This document shows, one piece after another, positions 32,608 to 43,929 of a stretch of 64,000 nucleotides of DNA. This DNA is from Anadara kagoshimensis (taxonomy: Eukaryota; Mollusca; Bivalvia; Arcoida; Arcidae): the NCBI GenBank assembly GCA_021292105.1, contig CM037857.1, positions 31,176,365 to 31,240,364 of the forward strand. Reading direction: 5' to 3'. Positions within the stretch are counted from its first letter, which is position 1. Every line of letters starts with the position of its first letter. The translations under genes and the position numbers were made by a program. The notes below the pieces were generated by a model. It did not search any database. It saw only the letters and a list, made by a program, of their open reading frames with translations, and was not told the DNA's origin.

Positions 32608-32822
32608 AGTACAGACCTGTCGGAAGTGTAACACTGAGCTAACGAAAATGAGGCGAATCACGGGTGTTAAGAGGCCGAAGTATGGATACGTAGTGCCCAA
32701 AAGCTGTCGAGAGATAGGTGGCACTAAGCTGTAGTGATATAGCTAAAGATGAGCCAAAAATAAGCTGTGCACTGGGCACTAATTCGTCAGTTTGGTGTTT
32801 AACTGTCGACAGATCTGTACCG
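32608..32822. mobile_element. MITE of the CAGACCTGTCGAAAG family
   Basis: Left CAGACCTGTCGGAAGTGTAA, right end inverse TTAACTGTCGACAGATCTG, both next to TA. Relatives at 37078-37252 and 38190-38372. Confidence 0.6.
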
Positions 32823-33129
32823 TAGCTTTAAACATGGATGCTATGGATGCTTTATTGGATTAAAAAAATGAATTGTATAACCATTGAAATGTTCTGAAAG
32901 CGTATACATGTAAGAACACTTAATTATTTTTCCTTTTATAAGGTATAAATCATTTAAGAAGCGATTTATTATGACCCCAAGTACGGTCGTGTTACATGGT
33001 ATATATAGCAAAGGACTATCAAAAATTTAACGCCAATCTCAAGAATAAATATCGGATAGGCAGCTTATCTCGACCCCTCGTTAGCTAACGATGTTTTACT
33101 GGATTATCAATCTTTAAAGCTAGATTGTA

Positions 33130-33410
33130 TCACTACAGTAGCTAAGTCGGTAGACCGGTGCTCGTTCCGTATGTGGAAGATCCTGGGTTCGAACTTCAGT
33201 CGAGTTTTACCAAGAAGAGAAAATAGGTAGTGACATGCGGGGTCCGGGTCCTTCGGAAGAGACCACAAAAATCGTTGTCTGTGTCACAGCAGCCGAGGCA
33301 CGTTGCAGGGGATATTTCTGTAATTCCATCTATAGCTAATGGTGTTAAATATGAGTGAAACGTTCTTGACCAGGACGTAAAACCCCACTAAATCAATCAA
33401 TCAATCAATC
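33130..33410 (+). mobile_element. SINE family A with 13-bp target duplication
   Basis: Flanked by AAGCTAGATTGTA at 33117-33129 and 33411-33423. tRNA-like head AGTAGCTAAGTCGGTAGACC ... GGGTTCGAAC, (AATC)n tail. It sits inside a decayed CTCGTTAGC-type element. Confidence 0.85.
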
Positions 33411-33574
33411 AAGCTAGATTGTACTATACCGACAGTTATTCGGCAGCTGGTATTTATTTTTCGACAGCTATTGAGTCACTAGCTGTCCGAGGTCATATCT
33501 CGGCCACTTGGCAGTCGAACTTCGACATCTTTTTGCATAAGTTAAGCTCAGTGTTAAACTTTCAACAAGTCTGA

Positions 33575-33770
33575 ACTATAGCTACATTGTAGGTTCGCCG
33601 CTGACCACGTGATACCCCCTTTCTTTTAAGGATCAATTATTTCCATATGGAAGGATATCAGTACAAACTTACGTTATATCTGGAATGGACGTTAACGTTT
33701 TCAAAAATGTTAATCGGTGTTGATCACGTGGTACATATAGAGGCATTTTAAACCCCGTGGACTCTTGACA
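33575..33770. mobile_element. MITE of the GGTTCGCCACTGTACCACGTG family, diverged
   Basis: GGTTCGCCGCTGACCACGTG at the left and GTTGATCACGTGGTAC at the right. Better copies lie at 61340-61541 and 62797-62990. Confidence 0.5.
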
Positions 33771-33833
33771 CATACATTCACGTCAGTGGTATAACATAAG
33801 TATAAAAGACAAAAAGAGAAAATTGTAAATAAT

Positions 33834-34955
33834 TTATGAATACATATTTATTCGTTTTGATTGTTGAAGTTTTACATGCCATTTCCAAGCTGCTAATAAA
33901 TTAAGAGGGTCGGAATACCCCGGTGAAGTGAAAATACGTTGTATGCAGATGTTAAAAAATCTACATTTCTCGGTCATAAAATTTCTATTATGTGTCGCGT
34001 TTACTTTTAAACTGTAAACTAAAATGCCAATAAATACATCGTCAAACTTAATATAACTTGTGAACTTGATATAGAATTGAATATCTTTAATAAGCTCCAT
34101 AGAAAGCACGACAGCTCCACCTCTAACAAAGGGAGGGTACTCGTCAAAAGGGTACTCTTTCACAGAAACGTACCATTTCCATTCTTTCCTTGGCTTTATA
34201 CCAGTTTCAACACTTCCCAAATATAAATATTTGTTTGTGGAAAATTTTGAATCCATCAAATACTTCAGTAAAAGCCCTGTTGATACAAAATGGTCGTCAT
34301 CGACCAATAACACATATTTTGCGCCAGAACAGTGTTTTATAGTCCACATTAATCCCCCTATGGTTTTTAATGTATTATTGGAATATCCATCTTTAAAGTT
34401 ATATTGTACAATGTCCTTATATTGGCTATGCTCTTCATTTATCGATACCCTTTGTTTAAGGTATTGAGTATCTCCTAATAGAAAAATCCGTCTTATTGGT
34501 AAATAATTAACATAGGATTCATTTCCCCAAGTCGTTCTAATAGCGTTTCTACGTTCGATATTCTCTACCGCTGATTTAACCAGGAATAAAACAAATATGC
34601 CTGTTGTAGTCTTATTGTATTTATGTGAAAGGCCATTAGCTTTGCGTTGATGGCCAAGTTGGCACTTTTCCCAGGATGGAGATTTCAGTAAACGATAAGG
34701 GAATCCATTGGACCCTTTAGAGGAGGTGTTCCCAGATTTCTTAAACTGGTTAATTATCATGGTAATGCCATCCAAAGTGTAACTTAAGTTAGAAAATGGG
34801 ATTTCCCGGCTATTATCCATAAATAAATCAGGGTAATATGACCGTCCTGTCATGAAATATCGTGTGTCCAAAATTATCACAGCCAATATAACTGCCAGGA
34901 GGACATACGTACGCACTCTCTTAAAATAACACTGGCACAATCGACGAGTTCTCAT
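33834..34955 (-). CDS. Beta-1,3-galactosyltransferase-like glycosyltransferase (GT31), single exon
   Basis: Golgi type II membrane enzyme expected to transfer galactose or GlcNAc in beta-1,3 linkage from a UDP-sugar to a glycan; acceptor unknown. A short basic cytosolic end is followed by a membrane segment at about residues 17-35, then a stem and catalytic domain. Family signatures: RRNAIRTTWGNE (135-146), LLVDDDHF with the metal-binding DDD at 219-221, YPPFVRGGAVVLS (273-285) and DDVFIG (305-310), the usual EDVYxG site. Potential N-glycosylation at N56, N114, N145, N193 and N319. At 373 residues it has normal length and ends in TAA. Intronless coding is common in this family. Which B3GALT/B3GNT subgroup it belongs to cannot be decided by eye. 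The ORF on the opposite strand at 34231 is a shadow. Confidence 0.92.
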   Translation of the reverse strand: MRTRRLCQCYFKRVRTYVLLAVILAVIILDTRYFMTGRSYYPDLFMDNSREIPFSNLSYTLDGITMIINQFKKSGNTSSKGSNGFPYRLLKSPSWEKCQLGHQRKANGLSHKYNKTTTGIFVLFLVKSAVENIERRNAIRTTWGNESYVNYLPIRRIFLLGDTQYLKQRVSINEEHSQYKDIVQYNFKDGYSNNTLKTIGGLMWTIKHCSGAKYVLLVDDDHFVSTGLLLKYLMDSKFSTNKYLYLGSVETGIKPRKEWKWYVSVKEYPFDEYPPFVRGGAVVLSMELIKDIQFYIKFTSYIKFDDVFIGILVYSLKVNATHNRNFMTEKCRFFNICIQRIFTSPGYSDPLNLLAAWKWHVKLQQSKRINMYS

Positions 34956-37070
34956 AATTAATTAAGCAACGGAGAACAGTCAATGAGACATACGTGCATA
35001 CAATATTATTGTACTCAATGACCTCGCAAAATTAAATATTAATACATATTAAATTTCCCTCGAAGTCTGTAAAATCCTCATCATGATTTCGACACTATTA
35101 TTAAACATAAAATTCCAATTTAACACAGTACAAAATTCAACAGTGATAGGTAAATAGCTATTTTGTGTTTTCTCAAAGTCCATATAATTGTAATCATGAT
35201 TTTGACACTTTTAGTCTACACGAAGTTCCTATTTAATCACATTTCAATTGAACACCTCTAGTCCTTAAAATCCTTAACAATATGTAAACAACTCTGTAAA
35301 GGTATATAGGTGCATTTAAATAAAATGCTAAGATTCTGAATACCAGATACACTGTTTTAAATGAGCTAAAACATATTACTTGAATTCCAATAATTAAGTC
35401 TTGAATCTGGCACATATATTATTAATAGTTTGATCAGTATATACATGTATGTTTTTAGCATATAAAATTCAAAATGATCAGTCATTTGGAAAAGCACAGT
35501 AATAAAACTCAAGATTGTCGTGATATACTTAAACGCTATATATCCGTTAACGAGACACAAATCAAATACTAAACTCAAATCACTTGTCCGCGGTATTTTT
35601 TTAGACTGGCATTTTTACAACTTCAAATCCAATATATTAGTCAAAAAATTAATCACTTTTCACAGAATTTTTCAAACTGACATTTTTATAACTTCATATC
35701 CGAAATAATAGTCATTTAGTCATTTAAACAAACTCGTTGATATATGTTTAAGCATGCTTCTTGCTCTGCACTTGTGCACACATGTATCAGATTTGTACAA
35801 TCTAAACTGTTCAAGTAGTTCACACTTTACAGGTGTATATTCAACAAGTCAATTTTTTAAACTGGTCTCTGCGTTGGTACCAACTTTACAAGCCGTTGTT
35901 ATAGTCACTTAATGCTAATTAGTACATTTTGTAGTAGATACTAGTATTTTAAGGGTGTAGTTTAACCAGTTTTAATTTATTTTTTTAATCATGCACATAT
36001 TTATAACCAGAATTCCATTATACTTTAGAACTAATGAACCTTTGTTATCACAGAAACCATGGCCACTTCCAACCTAAGTACCACTCGATGAAATATTCCA
36101 TTGGTGCATTTCATTAAGGTCTTATTATGCACGTGTTTTCACTTAAATCACTTCCAATCTACTAAGCATGCAATATAATCAAGTTAAGGTTTTTTTTTAT
36201 GCACATGCTTTTCGCTTAACTCACCTCAAATCTACTATCCAATGCAATATTCCGTTCGCACATTTATCAAATTAAGGTCTTATTATGCACATTTTATTCA
36301 CTTTAATCACTCCCAATCTACTAAGCATGGAATTTTCTATTGATGCATTTTCGCCACTTTATATTCAAAAGTCAATAAGGCACTAACAAAAATGTCTTTA
36401 AAAACAACTTTGTATTACAGTTGTCGCCATCGCTGTTATGTCGTAACACGATGATTAGTAAGAGAACTGAACTAATGCCCGGTTTCGCTTGTAAAAGTAC
36501 TGAATATGAATGGTGTGATTATATAATTTAACGCATATAAATCACTTTCAATCTATTTACTCATATTTTGCCACTTCGTCGATAAAAACAGTATTCCTTA
36601 TGTAAAACTGTACTTTTTAACACACGGTAAACGATCGATACCCTGGCCCAGTATAGGCAAGAAACGATAAATAGAGATAGACAATCGAGATAGATTTACC
36701 ATGTTCACGTCACAAAATATGAATAGTTAAATAGGTAAACCACCTTTAAATGAGTTGATTTATTGTGTTTTAAATTTTTATTTTTTTTAAAAAAAAGATA
36801 TTTAAATCGATCATTGTGTATATTTTATTATTATAAGAATATGTTATCTTACGTCATAATTTTGATAGATACAATGTAATTCGACATAGAATAAATACCA
36901 TATATTTGATTTTTTTAACGTTGACATATTGAAATATTGATCAGTTCATATTTCAAAATTACAAAGCATGTTAAAAATACTTCAAAAGGTTAAATAGCTT
37001 TATCAAATTTAAAAAAAACGGCTTGTTTTATGAGCTGCACAATTTTTGACATTTGGTATTTTATAGCAAT
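34956..37070. other. Intergenic, no gene recognised
   Basis: Upstream of the glycosyltransferase. Words such as AAGGTCTTATTATGCAC recur at about 36116, 36185 and 36270, suggesting a degenerate repeat of ~80 bp at 36090-36350. No coding region or convincing promoter motif seen. Confidence 0.5.
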
Positions 37071-37077
37071 ACAGCGC

Positions 37078-37252
37078 AGACCTGTCGAAAGTTTAACACT
37101 GAGCTAACGAAAAAGAATCGAAGCTGAGTTGTCAAGAAGACGAGATATATGGATACCTCGTGGCCGTAAAGCTGTCGAGAGATAGACCAAAATAAGCTGT
37201 GTATTGGGCTCCATTTCGTCAGCTTGTTGTTAAACTTTTGACAGGTCTGTAA
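37078..37252. mobile_element. MITE of the CAGACCTGTCGAAAG family
   Basis: Left CAGACCTGTCGAAAGTTTAA, right inverse TTAAACTTTTGACAGGTCTG. About 175 bp, non-coding. Confidence 0.68.
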
Positions 37253-37536
37253 GGACTGTAAATATTTTAATAATGCTGTTCAATAATGGTCGTTCCAGTG
37301 TTTGGTAGACCTTGATTATTCTTAAAATGTATGTTTACCATTGTATTGTTAGCTTGACCGACTACGACGAACATCTGCCTTATGGTATGTTATTTTTTAT
37401 ATTGCTACCATCGTAAATAACATACCATCATTAGCAGTAACATACCAACTTTAAGGCAAATAATTCGGCCTAATTGTCCAACAGGCCACATGTACTCATA
37501 CAGCTCTGTCAATCTGCATTCTTAGCTGATTGATTG

Positions 37537-37860
37537 ATTTAAGGTAATGTAATGTCACAGACAAGAATACTCATTGATATCAAGAGGTCCCCAGCTATAA
37601 TAGAAATAAAAGATGTTTTTTTCTTTTGCGGTTCGCTCAGGACATTGTACATAAGTGGGATTGAGATTGATTGGTTGGACGATGTGTAATGTCCCAGTCA
37701 AGAATATTTCACTGATACCCAGACATCACCAGCTATAGACGAAATAGTTTTTTTTTTACTTTGGACAATATACAGCAGTGAGTCTTTAGCGTGCCACACA
37801 TACCGTGACATTGGGTATCAGGTTTAAAGTTTTTTCCAAAAGACTGTATATCCAATATTA
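37537..37860 (-). mobile_element. SINE family A, two partial 3' ends
   Basis: GTCACAGACAAGAATACTCA near 37553 and GTCCCAGTCAAGAATATTTC near 37690 are two SINE 3' ends in a row. The second continues to a TCTTTAGCGTGCCACA block. No tRNA head is kept. Confidence 0.55.
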
Positions 37861-38189
37861 ACTGAACAAAAAGAAATGAAATTTGAAGCCTGTCTCTGTG
37901 GTTTTGATAATAAAACATACCAAATAAATTTTTAGTTAATTAAAGTGTTGAAAATTTAATGCCCAATCCGTCTTTGACCTTGGGTATAAAATACAACTGG
38001 GTTTTACTAACGATTTTAATAATAAGTGCGCTAAATAGTTATTGATTTATCCGTAAATTGCCGATATATATCAAAAACATACATATTAATCCATGTCTGT
38101 TTTGCACAAACATTTTCTATTTTGTAATTTTTTACCATATTTTTAAATCATTTTTTTTACATATAACTGTATTTACATACAATACAGGT

Positions 38190-38372
38190 ATGTCGAAAGT
38201 TTAACACCAGGTTAACGAATTATGTCATATTGACAGCTCAAATCGGCCCCTCGATTGCTATGTTGTCGACATTAATTCTGCAGCCGCTGTCTATTAGCTT
38301 TTCGGCCATTCAGCAGCCAGATTCGACTTCTTTTTGTTAGGTCCGTGTTAAACTTTCGACAAGTCCATATTG
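38190..38372. mobile_element. MITE of the CAGACCTGTCGAAAG family, diverged
   Basis: TATGTCGAAAGTTTAACACC at the left and GTGTTAAACTTTCGACAAGT at the right. Confidence 0.6.
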
Positions 38373-38729
38373 TATACAGATACAAGAAAATGCCAAATCT
38401 ACGTATAGTCTAGTGCAACATTATTATTGTCATCTAAGTGGTAAAACAATTACTTGTACTGCTAGAGTATCTTCAGAAACAATGTTATGAAAAACGGTTG
38501 TTGGACCAAACCCATGAATAAGTACAGAATGTACTACGTAACCGACGCCTCATAAGTATTCGCGAAAAAATAAAATGGCGGAAATGTATTTCAAGCCATT
38601 TTTTCGCTATGACTGCGTTATTGAAAAACGATGTGTTATTTTGAGATTGTCCCAGTGTAGAAAAAAGTTCCATTCATGCATTAATGATTGGTGACATAAC
38701 GCCGAGTCGACAGCTCCTTTCTATGGTGA

Positions 38730-39300
38730 TCTGTTAGGGCCATTTAGACATTATCGCTCATTCACGGCTTTAAAAGCGAAGTAGCGATAGTACCATCGCT
38801 CCTTCGCCATCGTATCTTCGTCACTTCGCTTCTTCGTCATCGTATCTTCGCTCCTTTGTCACCGTATCTTCGTCACTTCGCTCCTTTGTCACCGTATCTT
38901 CGTCACTTCGCTTCTTCGTCATCGTATCTTCGTCACTTCGCTCCTTTGTCACCGTATCTTCGTCACTTCGCTTCTTCGTCATCGTATCTTCGTCACTTCG
39001 CTTCTCCGTCATCGTATCTTCGTCACTTCGCTCCTTTGTCACCGTATCTTCGTCACTTCGCTCCTTCGTCATCGTATCTTCGTCACTTCGCTCCTTCGTC
39101 ATCGTATCTTCGTCACTTCGCTCCTTTGTCACCGTATCTTCGTCACTTCGCTCCTTTGTCATCGTATCTTCGTCACTTCGCTTCTCCGTCATCGTATCTT
39201 CGCTCCTTTGTCACCGTATCTTCGCAACTTCGCTTCTTCGCGTTCAGGTCGAAGGTGCAAAGGAGCGAAGGAGCGATAGTGCCAATTTTGCCCTAACAGA
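38730..39300. mobile_element. TIR element with internal 30-bp minisatellite
   Basis: The ends are exact inverted copies of TCTGTTAGGGC (38730-38740 and 39290-39300). The core (about 38815-39235) is a tandem array built on CGTATCTTCGTCACTTCGCT. Because 30 is a multiple of three, long open frames exist on both strands; they are not taken as genes. Confidence 0.75.
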
Positions 39301-39840
39301 ATACCATACATTTCGGCACCTCGTTAGCTTTGCCGATCGCTGCTATCTATCTCTTTGTACATGGAGCCTTTCTTTCTACATATATATATATACCACTCGG
39401 CAGTCGAACTTCTACTCTTTTTCGCTAACACAGAATATATATAAGTTTAGAATACAACACATAGAAACTAGATACGTTTTCAATTGAATTCTTACAGTGT
39501 ACTCTTTATACCCGTAAAAGTAAAATTAAAAAAGAGTGATTTCAATAACTTTAATTTGAAGATTTAAAACTGGGCCAGTCATGCATTTATTGTGTTTTGT
39601 TCATTTAAAAGGCTGAAAAAAGACTACAAGCGTATCAAACTAAAGCCGAAAAACCTCGATGACCTCATATCTGTTTTGATGAAACTACACCTTAGTTACC
39701 TATAATTGTATAAGAAAGCTACAGCTAAAAAAGCTACAAATCAAACACGTGACAAGAAAATCATTCAAAAAATTCAAAATGTATAATATAAGGTCATTCT
39801 GAAATAATATGCACAACATTTTACAGTGATATCACAATAA

Positions 39841-40063
39841 TACGGTGGCTGAATGAGGTCATGCATATCACAGAGGCCAGTTTCATAATAAAATTTAAAA
39901 AATACCCCTAAGTATATAAAAAGGGGTATTTTTTAAATTTTATTATGAAACTGGTCCCTGTGATGCATATCATATCGCACGTGGAATTATTACGTACGTA
40001 CGTGCAAGTCTTTACGTGCGTACGTGGAAAAAAATTTCTGCATGGCCCTATTCAGCCACCGTA
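39841..40063. mobile_element. MITE with TACGGTGGCTGAAT ends, interrupted by a hAT-like MITE
   Basis: TACGGTGGCTGAAT at 39841 is inverted as ATTCAGCCACCGTA at 40050-40063. The inside has ACGTACGT-rich words near 39991-40025. The 94-bp element at 39869-39962 is nested in it. Confidence 0.65.
39869..39962. mobile_element. 94-bp foldback hAT-like MITE with 8-bp target duplication
   Basis: Bounded by ATGCATAT on both sides (39861-39868 and 39963-39970). Ends CACAGAGGCCAG and CTGGTCCCTGTG; almost the whole element is a palindrome around AAGTATATAA. Confidence 0.85.
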
Positions 40064-40459
40064 CGTTTTTGATTTTTCAAAAAAATATAAGCACAGAAAA
40101 AAATGGCAAATTTAGTAAAACGCGAACTTTCAACAGGGAAGTTATAATTATATCATGAAATGATAAATTCCTTGGCTTGACTGTAGTTTTACTGGAGGCA
40201 TATTGATTTCACTTCTCAGCTTCAGTATTCATTTGCTGGTTACATAATTGCTTTAATATTGGATGTAACATATTGAAGATTGTATCATTATTGTTTTCAT
40301 TATATGTTGAAAATTTTAAAATCTGTCTACATATCTAAATTTGAACGTTTTATAGCAGAATGGTTTTTCACAACTACATGTAGATCAATGTTCTTTCAGT
40401 CTTTGGATTGTGGATGAAACAAGATTGCACAGAGAGGACCACAAAACTGGCATAAATGT

Positions 40460-40880
40460 TTTCATAAACTAGTTTGAGGGGTACACAGGGACCAGTTTCA
40501 TAATAAAATTTAAAAAATACCCATAAGTATATAAAAGATCACGATGATCGGACACAAATTAAAAAAGTAATGTAGAGTTTTGTCGGAGCACCTACACTTG
40601 AAAGATCCGATTCGTTGTTCCCCTTTACTCTTTTTTATATACTTATGGGTATTTTTTAAATTTTATTATGAAACTGGCCCCTGTGGAGGGGTATATAGGA
40701 ATGACCATGTCTGTTTGTCTATCTGTCTGTCCATCCGTGTAAAATCATGCCCGTGCTGCATTAGACGATTGTTATAAAACTTTACATGAATAATCTTAAT
40801 GGTTCAAAGGTGTGTCATGACCTTGAACCAAGGTCATATCGGAAAGGTCAAGGTCGCAGCAAAATATTAAACCCTTGTAG
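40460..40880 (+). repeat. Dispersed TATACCCC/GGTCAAGG repeat, interrupted by a MITE
   Basis: Related to 3839-4180 in reverse orientation: AAACTAGTTTGAGGGGTA ... GTCTGTTTGTCTATCTGTCT ... TGACCTTGAACCAAGGTCA. The insertion at 40484-40685 splits it. Confidence 0.65.
40484..40685. mobile_element. 202-bp hAT-like MITE with 8-bp target duplication
   Basis: GAGGGGTA lies on both sides (40476-40483 and 40686-40693). Ends CACAGGGACCAGTTTCATAA and its inverse; the inverted repeats extend ~55 bp. The unique centre is missing from the sister copy at 39869. Confidence 0.88.
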
Positions 40881-40889
40881 ATGTGGGGG

Positions 40890-41715
40890 GCTCTCAATAG
40901 ACATTTCTAGTTAGGATTTGCTGGAGTGGGATCCGAACCTGAACTGAAAGAGACACTTTGATATATAAGCAAATATATATAAGCTTTGGATCATTTGACA
41001 ACCGATTCTGTTGTGGCCATGGATATTTCAAAGATTCTGATTGTATAGCTTAACTTCAGAGCAAACAATAGTCTTTAACATAAATTTAGCAAATTCGGCT
41101 TATGAAGAAACTTTTTTTCAAAACTAAATACAATATACGCTTGAACTTATTCTCATATGACACTTATTCTAAATATATTCAAAATTATCAATATCATTAA
41201 GTCAAATGTGCCAGATTTCAGATATTTAAGGAATGATTTTGAAACTGGGGCTTGAAGAGTAGTACATTACCGGTATTGTAAACTATGGTTCGAAAATTGT
41301 GACACCAAGACTAAAATCTAATCAGAAATTTCGGACTACTTAGACTAGTATTATTAACATCTGGATAATTCAATTGAAACTGAGTTGTAGCAAATATTTA
41401 CGGATCTACTATGTAATGTAATTTAAAATTTAAATAATATCTAAAACCAATGTACTAGTGTTTAAACTTGTAACATCTTATCATACCATATTTCATTTTT
41501 AAACAAATGATGTTTGTTCGTCCTTAAAAATAATCAAGTTATAATTGTAATGTCAATTTTGATTAGAAAGGCTTTTATAATGTTAAGTGGTGTCCGTAAA
41601 GTTGTTCTTGATAAAATATGTGAATACTAAAGATAAGTTAGATATTGATATCCAGTCGGTTAAAAAAACGGATACGCTGGTAAACTCTATTTTAGGACAA
41701 CGACAATATTTTATT
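40890..41715. other. Intergenic, nothing recognised
   Basis: AT-rich sequence without a coding pattern, clear repeat or RNA gene. Confidence 0.5.
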
Positions 41716-41719
41716 GACT

Positions 41720-42356
41720 GTTTGAATGGGGTTTTACGACCATGTCATGAATATTTCACTTATATCGAGACTTCATCAGCTTAAGGTGAAGTTGCAGAAA
41801 CTTTTTACCTTTGCAGTGCGCTCAGGGCAGTGTACAGGAATGGTTCTTTAACGCGTCCCACCTGTCGTGGCACTGGGCATCGGTTTTCAGATCTCTACCA
41901 AAGAACCCAGTGACTTTCATTTCTAAATACATAGTGCTTGACAAAAAACACATTCACTTAATGTTTTCAAGTCTTAGTCAGACCCTCAGTTGGTAGAGTG
42001 CTCGCTCCGTATGTGGGAGGTCGTGGGTTCGATCCCTGACCACTTGAAAGTGGGTAGTGACTGTTCTTTCGCCAAGCACTCGGCATTACGAAATGAAATT
42101 CACGGTTCTTTCGGATGGGAACTTAAAATAAACTTGGCACGTTAAAGACCCCTGCTGTATAATGCCATCAGCGCAACGCACAGGCAAAATTTCTGCACCT
42201 TCGCCTACAGCTGGCGAAGTCTCGATATAAGTGAAATATTCTTGACTGGGACGTTAAACACCATTACTCAACTCAACTCAACTCTTAGTCAGACCAAATA
42301 GGTGTTCAAACTAACGGCCTCTCACATGCGGAGCGAGCAATCTACCACCTGTACCT
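41720..42356 (-). mobile_element. SINE family A (antisense) interrupted by a sense SINE
   Basis: Body at 41720-41984 (CATGAATATTTCACTTATAT ... TTCAAGTCTTAGTCAGACC) and head at 42296-42356 (ACGGCCTCTCACATGCGGAG). The copy at 41985-42282 splits it. Confidence 0.78.
41985..42282 (+). mobile_element. SINE family A inserted in another SINE, 13-bp target duplication
   Basis: TCTTAGTCAGACC at 41972-41984 and 42283-42295. The best copy of the family here: head CAGTTGGTAGAGTGCTCGCT ... GGGTTCGATCC, body with AAGCACTCGGCATTACGAAA, GGGAACTTAAAATAAACTTG, GCTGTATAATGCCATCAGCG and TTCTTGACTGGGACGTTAAA, then an ACTCA tail. Confidence 0.88.
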
Positions 42357-42415
42357 TTTAATTGTCTATATCTATGCTTTTGATAAGCTGTCTCAAAATA
42401 TGTTGCCTTATGTTG

Positions 42416-42665
42416 TTATACCCCCGCTTAAAAAGTGGGGTGGGGTATATAGTGATAGGGGTGTCCGTCCTTCCGCTACATCTTAGGGTACATATCTCTT
42501 ATCCGCAACTCCTCCTAAACCCTTCAATGGATTTTTATGAAACTTTCACATAATATTTGTGATATAATGTAGATGTGCAACTCCGATTTAAAAATTTGAT
42601 CCGCTGGATTTTTGGGAGCAGGGGTAATTTTTTAGCTTGTGGCTCACAGTTTTTCTAGTTTCTTT
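42416..42665 (+). repeat. Dispersed TATACCCCC-type repeat
   Basis: TTATACCCCCGCTTAAAAAG start, ACTCCTCCTAAACCCTTCAA block, as at 7612-7870. Confidence 0.6.
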
Positions 42666-42943
42666 TAATTTCGCTTTTAGCTCACCTTACCGAAAAGTCG
42701 AGCGAGCTTGTGACATTGTACAGCGCCATTTCACCTACAGATGGTGACGTCTCGATATAAGTGAAACACTCTTGACTGTGATGTAAAACCTCATTCAATC
42801 AATTAATGCAAAATACTACCAAAACATTTCGTAACAGGTCCCTAAATGTATTCTGTGTAATAGATCCTATATATAGTTTGTCACTGAAACTTCGTTCGAA
42901 TTATAAAGAATTCTTTAAGCAAATATTTGTTATATTGTGTAGG

Positions 42944-42944
<1 letters not shown>

Positions 42945-43001
<57 letters not shown>
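42945..43001. repeat. (CA)n microsatellite
   Basis: About 28 CA units, directly before a MITE. Confidence 0.92.
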
Positions 43002-43004
<3 letters not shown>

Positions 43005-43014
43005 CCTGTATATA

Positions 43015-43488
43015 GAGTCAAACCTGTCTTTAATGCCACCTCTATATAACAACCAAAAGCCAGTAAAATATTATCTCAATTGCTCTTTATTAATGTTATT
43101 TGAACCCGCCGGTATATAAAGGCCGTCTGCCCTTAAATGACACAGGTCTTGGGTTCGATCCTCGGCCGAGTCTGACTCAAGACTTGAAAGTGGGTAGTGA
43201 CTGTTCTTTCGCCAGAACAGCATTACGAAATGGATGTCACGGTTCTTTCGGATGGGAACTTAAAATAAACGAGGTCCCGTGTCACGGTGGGATTGGCTCG
43301 TTAAAGAGCCCTGCTGTATAATGCCATCAGCGCAACGCACAGGCAAAACGTCTGCACCTTCGCCTATAGCTGGCGACGTCTCGATATAAATGAAATATTC
43401 TTGACTGGAAAGTTAAACGCCATTACTCGCTCACTTAAATGACACTTTTATTTGTTCTTTTTTGGTGATCTTTATATAGATTTGACTG
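43015..43488. mobile_element. MITE of the AGTCAAACCTGTCTATAATGG family, interrupted by a SINE
   Basis: Left GAGTCAAACCTGTCTTTAAT, right CTTTATATAGATTTGACTG, with TA flanks. The SINE at 43144-43433 is inside. Confidence 0.72.
43144..43433 (+). mobile_element. SINE family A, 5'-truncated, 12-bp target duplication
   Basis: CTTAAATGACAC at 43132-43143 and 43434-43445. The copy starts inside the tRNA head (GGGTTCGATCC present, A-box missing). Confidence 0.85.
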
Positions 43489-43929
43489 TATATGTCATAA
43501 TATACTACTTAATGGGGTATTTCAACCTCATTGCAGAATTTTTTTGTAAATATTTGCCTTTTTTCAGTCCTTGACCTTGTACGATTCATACCAAGTTTAC
43601 TTCTATATTCGTACCAAGGCACTAGTTAGAAATCCATTCAACTTTAATATATACATGTTTAGTTTGATCATTTATTTTTATTATGTCATTATGTATCTTA
43701 ATGGTGTTTATTCTGCCTTTAAGAAAATATTTATATATTGTATATATATTGACAAGACAAGATTTTTAAAGTATAAAAGTTTGTAAAATTGTTGAAGTTG
43801 TTGATATTAACTTGGTAAAAATGAATTGCATATTTAAAGTCAGTAAACATCTACCAAAAACGCCAGTGAAGAAGGTATGTGTATATGTACCTATATAATA
43901 AGGACAGTAATTCCGCTTAGTTAAACCAT

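Noticed and set aside
34231-34467. Plus-strand 78-codon frame.
   Set aside because: Shadow of the glycosyltransferase coding strand.
35233-35708. Small hydrophobic frames on both strands.
   Set aside because: AT-rich chance frames without family resemblance or gene structure.
38821-39296. Long open frames on both strands (123 and 146 codons).
   Set aside because: Pure 30-bp minisatellite with a period divisible by three, so open frames are expected.
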